From Pyrinomonadaceae bacterium (GTDB taxonomy: Bacteria; Acidobacteriota; Blastocatellia; Pyrinomonadales; Pyrinomonadaceae), in NCBI GenBank assembly GCA_013695245.1, contig JACDAW010000143.1, positions 1 to 7,487 of the forward strand: a stretch of 7,487 nucleotides of DNA, given 5' to 3'. Made by a program: the position numbers and the translations under genes. How positions within the stretch are numbered: position 1 is the stretch's first letter; each line of letters starts with the position of its first letter. Below the pieces are notes generated by a model. That model searched no databases. It was not told the origin of the DNA and saw only the letters and a list, made by a program, of their open reading frames with translations. This document shows positions 1 to 7,487 of the stretch, piece after piece.

Positions 1-2231
1 CCGGATCGCAGGGTCGCGGTTTCGCCGTCGTCGCCGAAGAGATTAAAGAATTGTCAGAGCGAACAGCGCGCTCTACTGATGAGATCGATGAGTTAATTAA
101 AGGCGTGCGTGAATCCGTCGCGGCGGCGATGCAGCAGGCGGCAAGCAACCGGGAGTTGGCGGACGAAGGCGTGCGCCTTGCGGAGCGCGCCGCCGAATCT
201 TTGCATGAGATCAGTCAGAAGACAGTGCAATCGGCCGCCTCCACGCGGCAGATCGCGGAAGCGGCCGCCGCCCAGTCGCTCGAATCGCATCAGGTGACGG
301 AACTCGTTTCGCGCGTGCGCCGCCGGATGGAAGAGATCGAGCGCGCCACGTCGGAGCAGGCGCGCACCGCGCAATCAATCGGCGAGCGCGGCGTTCACAT
401 GGCTGGACTCACGCAGCAAGTCAGCCGCGCCGCCGAAGAGCAGGCGGAAGGCTCGAAACACATCGCGCAGGCGATGGAGCAACTCACTGAAGTCGTGAGC
501 CAGATCGCGACGGCCGTCGCCGAGCAGCAGAGCGGAGCTGAAAATGCCCTGCACGCTATCGAGATCATCCGTGATGCGGTGCAAGGCAATCAGGCGGCGA
601 TTGTCGAGATGAACTACACGGCCGGGATGCTTGACGCGGAGGCGAGCGCGTTGCGCGACTCGTTCGGACACTTTCATCTTCCGCAACCGCGACGCGGCGG
701 TTCGTTTGCCTGCGGTGTGCCTGATAATCTTCCGTCGCTTGACATGCTTGAATCATCATCGGTCGCTACATCCGATCTGTTGAGCTTGAGCATTGAGAAT
801 CTGGTAAGTGCGGGGATGAGCGCGGAGGTTGTGCCCGCGCTCGCTGAAAGCTGGAGAGTTTCGACCGACGGCCGAACTTATAAATTTTACCTGCGAAAAG
901 AAGTGCGCTTTCACAACAATCGTTTGCTGACGGCGGACGATGTGCTCTATTCGGTGCGGCGTGTGTTGCGCGAATCGCAAGCGGGCGCATGGGTTTTTAT
1001 GAATCTCGTCGGCGCGAAAGAGTTTTCGGCGGGCGAAACGGAAGAGTTGCCGGGCGCGCGCCTGTGCGAAGACGGCTGCGTTGAATTAGAACTCATCGAG
1101 CCGCTCGCTTTTTTCCTGCCGATGCTATGCGTGCATCACGCCGGTATTGTGCCGCGCGAAGAGATCGAGCCGGATGGCGGCGCGCGTTTTCTCGAACGCC
1201 CTGTCGGGACTGGTCCCTTCCGTTTGACTTCTTACGACCGGAAGTCTGGACAGGTAAAACTTGCGCGCTTTAAGAATTACTGGAACAAAGAGAAACCTTA
1301 CGTTGACGAACTGACGATGGAATATAGCGAGGACGGGGAAGCACTGTTCGAGCGTTTGCGCGCGGGCGAGTTGGGATTGATCCGCGAAGAAGCGGGGGCG
1401 CGCGTGCGGCGTCTGTCGGCCGATCCGGAATTTGCTTCCTGCATCATCGCTGCCCCGCAACTTCACTCGCAGATGCTGTTCTTCGATGCCGATCAAGCGC
1501 CGTTCGACGATGTGCGCGTGCGCCGCGCCGTCGCTCATGCGATTAACAAAGAGCAACTCGTGCAAGAAGCTTACGGTAGTTTAGCAACGGCGGCGGCGGG
1601 CCCCATCCCGCCTGGCCTGCTTGGCTACGACGCGAATTATCGAGGTCTTGAATATGATCCGCAGTTGGCGCGTCAACTCTTGCGCGAAGCAGGCCACAGT
1701 CGCGGATTCAAGATTGAGTTTTGGCGACCCTTCTCCGAACAAGCCATCAGCCATGAAGCCGGGCGGATTCTGTGTCACCAACTCGACGAGATCGGCATCA
1801 AATGCGAATTGCAAGTCGCCGACAAAGTTGAGCTGCGGCAAGCTATGATGGATGGACGCGCGCGCCTCGCTGAAGTGAGTTGGTATGCTGACTACGCAGA
1901 TGCAGACAATTTTACTTACGTGTTGTTCAACTCGAAGAATCGCCACCTGATCTCCCGGCGTTTGGCTGCCGACGAGAGGATTGACGAATTAACCGTCAAA
2001 GCACGCACTCTGATTAACCGCGTCGAGCGCGCGGAAACTTATGCGCGGCTTCAACGCATGATCGCCGAAGAAGCTCTGTGCGCTTTCCTCACACATCGCC
2101 GCGCGGCCGTGGCGCATCGCAAAGACGTTGAAGGCTTGCACATGCACCTCGTTCACCCGCTCGTCCGCCCTCAAGAGATTTGGCTGGCGGGAGATGAAAG
2201 TAAAAAGGTAAAAGTAAAAAGGCAAAAATAA
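1..2231 (+). CDS. Methyl-accepting chemotaxis signalling domain fused to a family 5 solute-binding domain (5'-partial)
   Basis: The reading frame is open from position 3 to the TAA at 2229-2231 (742 visible residues), so the gene starts upstream of the window. A TTG at 51 lies inside the conserved motif and is not the start. Visible residues 5-22 read GRGFAVVAEEIKELSERT, the tip and start of the descending helix of the MCP signalling hairpin that contacts CheA/CheW. Coiled-coil, Ala/Glu/Gln-rich sequence follows to about residue 224, ending in the usual L-x3-F close. From about residue 234 a complete SBP_bac_5 domain (OppA/DppA/NikA family) follows. Landmarks are YKFYLRKEVRF (293-303), VGTGPFRL near 400, FDDVRVRRAVAHAINKEQL near 500 and WYADYADADNF near 630. 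No signal peptide or membrane helix separates the two parts, so the binding domain should be cytoplasmic. I infer a chemoreceptor or array-linked sensor of a peptide-like ligand. The missing N-terminus may hold membrane helices, HAMP or another sensor. Confidence -1.
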   Translation, partial: GSQGRGFAVVAEEIKELSERTARSTDEIDELIKGVRESVAAAMQQAASNRELADEGVRLAERAAESLHEISQKTVQSAASTRQIAEAAAAQSLESHQVTELVSRVRRRMEEIERATSEQARTAQSIGERGVHMAGLTQQVSRAAEEQAEGSKHIAQAMEQLTEVVSQIATAVAEQQSGAENALHAIEIIRDAVQGNQAAIVEMNYTAGMLDAEASALRDSFGHFHLPQPRRGGSFACGVPDNLPSLDMLESSSVATSDLLSLSIENLVSAGMSAEVVPALAESWRVSTDGRTYKFYLRKEVRFHNNRLLTADDVLYSVRRVLRESQAGAWVFMNLVGAKEFSAGETEELPGARLCEDGCVELELIEPLAFFLPMLCVHHAGIVPREEIEPDGGARFLERPVGTGPFRLTSYDRKSGQVKLARFKNYWNKEKPYVDELTMEYSEDGEALFERLRAGELGLIREEAGARVRRLSADPEFASCIIAAPQLHSQMLFFDADQAPFDDVRVRRAVAHAINKEQLVQEAYGSLATAAAGPIPPGLLGYDANYRGLEYDPQLARQLLREAGHSRGFKIEFWRPFSEQAISHEAGRILCHQLDEIGIKCELQVADKVELRQAMMDGRARLAEVSWYADYADADNFTYVLFNSKNRHLISRRLAADERIDELTVKARTLINRVERAETYARLQRMIAEEALCAFLTHRRAAVAHRKDVEGLHMHLVHPLVRPQEIWLAGDESKKVKVKRQK

Positions 2232-2276
2232 AGAGAAAAAGAAACTCTCTTCCTTTACTTTTACATTTTAACTTTT
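2196..2276. repeat. A+T-rich imperfect palindrome between genes 1 and 2, possible weak terminator
   Basis: The inner stem is AAGAGA (2231-2236) with TCTCTT (2246-2251) around a nine-base loop. The next arm, GTAAAAGTAAAAAGG (2208-2222), pairs with CCTTTACTTTTAC (2252-2264) except for two extra A residues and a single-stranded stretch on the left. Beyond that, 2196-2207 pairs loosely with 2265-2276. The left arm is purine-only apart from T and C at a few places. It also encodes the Lys/Val-rich tail KKVKVKRQK of gene 1. The hairpin is A-U rich and has only a broken T-rich run after it, so its use as a terminator is uncertain. It may instead be a member of a dispersed repeat family. Confidence -1.
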
Positions 2277-2286
2277 GTCTTAATTT

Positions 2287-2757
2287 ATGTCGCTTTACGA
2301 TTTCGAGTTAGCGGGCGAGCGCGTGCGTCTGTGGAAGCGCGTCGGCGAATCTTACGAACACGTGTTGATGAAGGCGTTGTGTTATGCGATGTTCGTGAAT
2401 GATTTTCCCGGTTTGGAGATCGAACGCTCGGTAGGATTGCGTTATAAACCCGACTTGGTGGCGCGGAACGAAAACGGGCGATTCATTTTCTGGGGCGAGT
2501 GCGGGCAGACGAGCGTGCGCAAAATCGCGTGGCTGCTAAAACATGCCGGAGTCGAACGCCTCGTGCTCTTCAAGATCGCAACAGGACAAGGACGGCCAAT
2601 CGCATTAGCAAACGAGTTGCGAGATTCGATTGATGAAAGATACCGTGCGTCGGGCCGCGTCGAGATCATAAGTTTCATTTCCGACATTGTCGCGCGCACG
2701 ATTGAACGGCGCATCGTGCGCGTGCCGCGTAGTTGGTATAATAGAATTACTGTGTGA
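2287..2757 (+). CDS. YaeQ-like protein, PD-(D/E)XK nuclease fold
   Basis: The protein has 156 residues. ATG 2287 is the first possible start, because an in-frame TAA lies at 2281-2283. No Shine-Dalgarno sequence is visible before it. Compared with E. coli YaeQ as I remember it, three blocks line up: ESYEHVLMKALCYAMF (residues 21-36), matching the YaeQ segment starting ETQERMMLRLLAW; KPDLVARNENG (54-64); and FWGECGQTSVRKI (68-80), matching WIELG-x5-RIKK. These carry the PD-(D/E)XK core: E24, D56, E71, with K79 rather than the usual Lys two residues after E71, as in YaeQ. YaeQ proteins are usually about 180 residues, so this one is slightly short. YaeQ has a nuclease-like structure but no settled function. 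I am fairly sure of the fold family, and claim no activity. The end of the gene carries a candidate promoter for the next one. Confidence -1.
   Translation: MSLYDFELAGERVRLWKRVGESYEHVLMKALCYAMFVNDFPGLEIERSVGLRYKPDLVARNENGRFIFWGECGQTSVRKIAWLLKHAGVERLVLFKIATGQGRPIALANELRDSIDERYRASGRVEIISFISDIVARTIERRIVRVPRSWYNRITV
2734..2742 (+). promoter_or_regulatory. Extended -10 promoter candidate for the membrane-protein/M20 pair
   Basis: TGGTATAAT gives a perfect -10 hexamer (TATAAT, 2737-2742) preceded by the TGn extension. No good -35 hexamer lies 16-18 bases upstream, which is tolerated at extended -10 promoters. Transcription would begin near 2749, about 40 bases before the next start codon. The site lies within the last codons of the YaeQ-like gene, so a chance match remains possible. 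Confidence -1.
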
Positions 2758-2790
2758 CCAAGAGATTCCTCAAGTTCTTCTCTGGTGGAA

Positions 2791-3162
2791 ATGAAGATTA
2801 GCTCTGGCTCATTGCTGTCAAAGCCAACAGTGTTCCTCTGCATGTTTCTGCTTATTGTGCAGATTGCCAACGCGCTATATTTTGCTCGTGGCATCGAACC
2901 TTCAGCAGCTTTTGAGTTAATGTCCTCGATAGGATTCTTGTGGTTAATGGGTTGGTGGTTAAAGGAGGATAGCAAAAAGCGCGGGGTGAAATGGGTTTAT
3001 GATATGGGCTTCTTTCTGTATCTGGCGTGGATATTTATCATCCCCTATTATTTGTTCAAGACGCGCGGGCTGAAAGCTCTCTTAACAATCTTGTCTTTTG
3101 TCGGCATTTTCTTGGGGACATATTTAGTAGGAATAATTGTTTACTTGGTTGCAAGTTCGTAG
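2791..3162 (+). CDS. Small four-helix membrane protein of unknown function
   Basis: The protein has 123 residues from ATG 2791. A GTG two codons earlier (2785) is an alternative start, and neither has a well-placed Shine-Dalgarno sequence. Four hydrophobic stretches are visible: residues about 12-31, 40-57, 70-89 and 94-121. Helices 2 and 3 are separated by a charged loop (KEDSKKRGVKW, 58-68) and helices 3 and 4 by the short loop FKTRGLK (89-95). The segment IIPYYLFKTRG (83-93) is reminiscent of a motif I associate with small uncharacterised bacterial membrane proteins, but I cannot name a family. There is no signal peptidase site or enzymatic motif. The gene looks A+T-richer than both neighbours, which could reflect hydrophobic codons or transfer. 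It ends five bases before the M20 gene, so the two are probably co-transcribed and perhaps translationally coupled. Confidence -1.
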   Translation: MKISSGSLLSKPTVFLCMFLLIVQIANALYFARGIEPSAAFELMSSIGFLWLMGWWLKEDSKKRGVKWVYDMGFFLYLAWIFIIPYYLFKTRGLKALLTILSFVGIFLGTYLVGIIVYLVASS

Positions 3163-3167
3163 TCAAA

Positions 3168-4577
3168 ATGACTTTTACCCGATTCGACCGATACGTTGAG
3201 CGCCACGCGCGCTCGTTTACGGAACGGCTGCAGGCGCTTTGCCGGATGCCGTCCGTGGCGGCGCGCGGCACAGGTGTGCGCGCGATGGCGGAGACGGTGG
3301 AAGGCATGATGCAGCGTGCCGGGGCGGGCACGCGCTCGTTTAAGCTTGGCGGCGGTTATCCGATCATCTACGGTGAGTTTGGCGCGGGACATCATTGCTT
3401 TATCGTCTATGGGCATTACGACGTGCAACCCGTCGGGCAACTGGGTGAGTGGACGACGGGGCCGTTTGCGGCTGAGATCAGTGATGGTCTGTTGCGCGCG
3501 CGCGGCGCGTCGAACAGTAAGGGCGATCTGCTGGCGCGCATCCTCGCCATCGAAGCTTACCAGAAAACTTTTGGCAAACTTCCCGTCTGCGTGCGCTTCA
3601 TCGTTGAAGGCGAAGACGGGCTTGGCAGTCCGAGTCTGCAAACTTTTGCGCGCGAACACGCGGAGTTACTGAGAGCCGACGGTTGCATCTGGGACGACGG
3701 ATACAAGGACACGCAGGAGCGCCTTGTCATCAGTCTCGGTTTTAAGGGAATCGCGTTTCTCGAACTGCGCGCTCACGGGGCGCGCACCGATTTACACTCG
3801 AAGTGGGGCGGCATCGTGCCGAATCCGGCGTGGCGACTTGTGCAAGCCCTCGCCACAGTTGTGTCGCCAAAAGGCGTAATTACGATTGATAATTTTAATT
3901 CGCACATCGCGCCGATTGAACCGCAGGATGCGCAAGCTCTAAAAACCGTCACGCTTGATGAGGCGCAACTGCGGCGCGAGTTTGGGATTGACGGCTGGGT
4001 GCGCGGGATGACGGGACGCGCTCTTGCGAAAGAGTTGATCTTCGCTCCGACTTGCACGATCTGTAGCATCCACACCGGACACACCGGCGCGGGAGCGACG
4101 ACCGTGCTGCCGGGCACCGCCATCGCGCACCTCGATTTTCGTCTTGTGCCCGATCTAACACCTGCGCGCGTCGTCGAACTCTTGCGCGCACATCTCGACA
4201 AGCGCGGCTTTACTGACATTGACATCAACTTGATCGCGGCCACTTCCGTCGCCAAGTCTTCACAGGATTCTTTCGTCGCGCTCGCCGCGATTGAGAGCGC
4301 GCCGGAGGCTTACGCCCAGCAACCTGTTATCTATCCGCTTGACCCGGCGAGCGGCCCCGTCGGTGCGGTGTGCGGCGCGCAACAACCCGCCACGCCTGTC
4401 GTCTCCTTCGGCATCAGCTACGCCGGATCGAACCCGCACGGCCCCGATGAAAACATTCGCCTTGATGATTTCCTGCAAGGCATCAAATATTTCGGGCGCG
4501 TCATTCATCACTTGGGACAATCCTCCGCCGCCAGCTACGCGCAAAAGAAGTCAACGCTTGTCCAACTCGAAAAATAG
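3168..4577 (+). CDS. M20-family metallopeptidase homologue with altered active-site residues
   Basis: The protein has 469 residues, a normal length for M20 dipeptidase-like enzymes (carnosinase/PepV/DapE superfamily). The frame is open upstream to 3027, but the extra 47 residues overlap the membrane-protein gene and look non-family, so ATG 3168 is chosen. Retained landmarks are YGHYDVQP (81-88, metal ligand H83 and catalytic D85), D176/D177, TDLHS (207-211) in the dimerisation domain, and NPHGPDENIRL (422-432, C-terminal metal ligand H424). Two landmarks are changed. RGASNSKGD (112-120) has Asn116 where the family usually has the metal-bridging Asp. VEGEDGLGSPSL (146-157) has D150-G151 where the usual Glu-Glu pair supplies the general base and a metal ligand. 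Codons AAC 3513-3515 and GAC-GGG 3615-3620 confirm this. The protein is probably cytoplasmic, as no signal peptide is seen. It may be a divergent hydrolase or a non-catalytic binding protein. Confidence -1.
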   Translation: MTFTRFDRYVERHARSFTERLQALCRMPSVAARGTGVRAMAETVEGMMQRAGAGTRSFKLGGGYPIIYGEFGAGHHCFIVYGHYDVQPVGQLGEWTTGPFAAEISDGLLRARGASNSKGDLLARILAIEAYQKTFGKLPVCVRFIVEGEDGLGSPSLQTFAREHAELLRADGCIWDDGYKDTQERLVISLGFKGIAFLELRAHGARTDLHSKWGGIVPNPAWRLVQALATVVSPKGVITIDNFNSHIAPIEPQDAQALKTVTLDEAQLRREFGIDGWVRGMTGRALAKELIFAPTCTICSIHTGHTGAGATTVLPGTAIAHLDFRLVPDLTPARVVELLRAHLDKRGFTDIDINLIAATSVAKSSQDSFVALAAIESAPEAYAQQPVIYPLDPASGPVGAVCGAQQPATPVVSFGISYAGSNPHGPDENIRLDDFLQGIKYFGRVIHHLGQSSAASYAQKKSTLVQLEK

Positions 4578-4640
4578 AACGATTCATTAAGTTATAAGAA
4601 GAGTATAAGGGCAATTGTGTGGCTTACAATTTTGCGCGTG

Positions 4641-4670
4641 TTGCTCAACGCGGAATGCATTGGTTATCAT
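4641..4670 (+). promoter_or_regulatory. Possible sigma-70-type promoter for ligA
   Basis: TTGCTC (4641-4646) and TATCAT (4665-4670) are separated by 18 bases. Each matches its consensus at four or five of six positions. Transcription would begin near 4677, about 37 bases before the ligA start. The 136-base gap (4578-4713) has no other gene. It also holds a weak AATTGT/ACAATT hairpin at 4613-4631. Confidence -1.
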
Positions 4671-4695
4671 GCTTGAGTAAACCGCAGAACATTGA

Positions 4696-6774
<2,079 letters not shown>

Positions 6775-6786
6775 CTAAACGTTTAG
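6775..6786. repeat. Perfect 12-base palindrome directly after the ligA stop
   Basis: CTAAACGTTTAG reads the same on both strands and begins at the base after the ligA stop codon (6772-6774). It could be a protein-binding operator for the following gene, since it lies about 48 bases before the next start codon, or a chance event. There is no loop and no T-run, so it is not a terminator. The rest of the 59-base gap is A+T-rich, with AAGGAAGA at 6813-6820 about 13 bases before the next ATG, rather far for a ribosome binding site. Confidence -1.
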
Positions 6787-6833
6787 AAATGAATCCATGA
6801 GCAATTCATATTAAGGAAGATAATAAATTAAAC

Positions 6834-7277
6834 ATGCAAACAAAAACGACGAATAAAACCAACGACCTTGAACTCCTCTACACGATCCTTTGCGACGACG
6901 TGCGTTTAGAAGTCGGCAACAAACTTTCTTTGATGGGCGTGTTTCAAAACATCGCGGTTGAGCAATTGCCCGTGTCGCTCATCAAGTTTGCGGTCGTCAA
7001 TCAATGGCGTGGCAAGGGCGTGCATTTATCTGAAGTGCGCATTCTCACGCCGGATCGCGGGCGGGCCATCGCCGTCTCGCAGCCAACGCGCTTTGAGGTT
7101 GCGCCCGGCGGCTTCGCGGGCAACATCAGCTTCTTCGTCAACGTTACGTTCAGCGAACCCGGCCAGTATTGGGTGCAGACGCTGATTGATTCAAGCTTAT
7201 TTGATGAACAGCCGCTCAACGTCATGCGGGCGAACGCAACGGAGGCGGTGGAAGATTCTTCGGAGACTGTGAACTAA
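6834..7277 (+). CDS. DUF6941 family protein of unknown function
   Basis: The protein has 147 residues, about the usual size of the family. The pattern I recognise is an early CD pair followed by a Gly-Lys-hydrophobic-Gly-hydrophobic-Phe turn (ILCDDVRLEVGNKLSLMGVF, residues 18-37), then LPVSL (45-49), a central V-x-I-L-T-P segment (68-73), and a late F-x-E-P-G-Q-Y-W-V stretch (106-114). The alternating hydrophobic pattern suggests a compact, all-beta, soluble protein. No signal peptide, membrane helix or catalytic motif is visible. The acidic tail (EAVEDSSETVN, 137-147) is probably disordered. ATG 6834 is preferred because an in-frame TGA lies upstream at 6798-6800. The gene ends 23 bases before a hairpin terminator and converges on a tRNA gene. 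The family assignment is from memory of its profile, and no function is claimed. Confidence -1.
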   Translation: MQTKTTNKTNDLELLYTILCDDVRLEVGNKLSLMGVFQNIAVEQLPVSLIKFAVVNQWRGKGVHLSEVRILTPDRGRAIAVSQPTRFEVAPGGFAGNISFFVNVTFSEPGQYWVQTLIDSSLFDEQPLNVMRANATEAVEDSSETVN

Positions 7278-7300
7278 CGGCAGAAGTTGAATTGAAAAGC

Positions 7301-7340
7301 AAAGAAGCGAGCCGCGTTGATATGCGACTCGCTTCTTTTG
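7301..7340. terminator. Hairpin terminator, likely bidirectional, between the DUF6941 gene and tRNA-Leu
   Basis: AAAGAAGCGAG (7301-7311) pairs perfectly over 11 bases with CTCGCTTCTTT (7328-7338). Inside, CGC (7313-7315) pairs with GCG (7324-7326) across a C/A mismatch, leaving an eight-base loop. A T-rich run follows on the plus strand (TTTTGTTGTT, 7336-7345), and A-rich sequence before the stem gives T-rich sequence on the minus strand. It begins 7 bases beyond the minus-strand tRNA 3' end, so it can serve both converging genes. Confidence -1.
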
Positions 7341-7346
7341 TTGTTA

Positions 7347-7430
7347 TGCGGATGAGAGGGATCGAACCTCCACGATGTCACCATCACAGGCTTCTGAGAC
7401 CTGCGCGTCTGCCAGTTCCGCCACATCCGC
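7347..7430 (-). tRNA. tRNA-Leu (anticodon CAG)
   Basis: Read on the minus strand, the 84-base gene starts GCGGATG, which pairs with CATCCGC at the 3' end (7 bp), followed by discriminator A (7347). The CCA end is not encoded. The anticodon stem CAGGT/GCCTG encloses the seven-base loop CTCAGAA, giving anticodon CAG (reads CUG). A long variable arm with a GATG/CATC stem marks it as a class II tRNA, and this with the D-arm sequence fits leucine. The T-arm GGAGG-TTCGATC-CCTCT is standard, with one G-U pair. No intron or defect is seen. Confidence -1.
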
Positions 7431-7442
7431 GTGATGCAAAAG

Positions 7443-7472
7443 ATCATACGGATGCGGCGGGCGGAGTGTCAA
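7443..7472 (-). promoter_or_regulatory. Sigma-70-type promoter of tRNA-Leu
   Basis: On the minus strand a perfect -35 TTGACA (complement of 7467-7472) is followed 18 bases later by TATGAT (complement of 7443-7448). The start point would fall near 7436, six bases ahead of the tRNA 5' end. It is the best promoter match in the window and fits a strongly expressed stable RNA gene. The spacer is GC-rich, as might suit stringent control. Confidence -1.
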
Positions 7473-7487
7473 GCAAGCCTGCCAAAG

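Noticed and set aside
51..53. TTG as the start of the first gene
   Set aside because: The frame stays open to position 3 and the upstream codons encode the conserved MCP motif GRGFAVVAEEIKE, so the gene continues beyond the left edge.
1125..1946. Minus-strand open frames under the solute-binding domain
   Set aside because: They lie opposite well-supported coding sequence and their translations show no domain.
2762..2783. AGAGA/TCTCT hairpin before the membrane-protein gene
   Set aside because: The stem is five base pairs with a long loop and no T-run, which is too weak to call a terminator or regulatory structure.
2442..2975. Minus-strand open frame of 177 codons
   Set aside because: It is antisense to the YaeQ-like and membrane-protein genes, with no family resemblance. 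Both sense genes are better supported.
3027..3167. Longer N-terminus for the M20 protein
   Set aside because: These 47 residues overlap the membrane-protein gene in another frame and do not look like an M20 N-terminus. ATG 3168 starts where family-like sequence begins.
3141..3659. Minus-strand open frame of 172 codons
   Set aside because: It is antisense to the M20 gene. GC-rich coding sequence of this kind often leaves open antisense frames.
4613..4631. AATTGT/ACAATT hairpin after the M20 gene
   Set aside because: The stem is short, A-U rich and lacks a useful T-run. It is at best a poor terminator.

Overview
This window is one bacterial chromosomal segment, fairly GC-rich, with A+T-richer gaps and one A+T-richer gene. 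Six genes are supported on the plus strand and one tRNA gene on the minus strand. An NAD-dependent DNA ligase (LigA) makes it bacterial. Base use, the K/A-rich palindromic spacer and the gene set would suit an Acidobacteriota-type genome (Blastocatellia-like), but this is an impression and nothing in the window proves it.

Layout, left to right. (1) The 3' part of a large gene, cut by the left edge. It encodes the end of a methyl-accepting chemotaxis signalling domain joined directly, with no membrane segment, to a complete family 5 (peptide/nickel) solute-binding domain. (2) An A+T-rich imperfect palindrome that encodes the last residues of gene 1 and fills the gap to gene 2. (3) A small protein resembling the YaeQ family (PD-(D/E)XK nuclease fold). 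(4) A four-helix membrane protein of unknown function, A+T-richer than its neighbours, with an extended -10 promoter candidate inside the end of gene 3. (5) Five bases further on, an M20-family metallopeptidase homologue whose metal and catalytic positions are partly replaced. (6) LigA, complete with all its domains. (7) A protein of the DUF6941 type. (8) A hairpin terminator shared with a convergent tRNA-Leu(CAG), which has its own near-consensus promoter at the right edge.

How the genes relate. The membrane protein and M20 gene look co-transcribed. LigA and the DUF6941 gene each follow gaps of 136 and 59 bases. The parts read as housekeeping (ligA, tRNA-Leu) mixed with accessory genes, not as one obvious system. 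The two items most worth a second look are the chemoreceptor/solute-binding fusion, which implies a cytoplasmic ligand-binding module, and the M20 homologue, which may be a non-catalytic or altered-specificity member. Both families act on or bind peptides, but a functional link is speculation.
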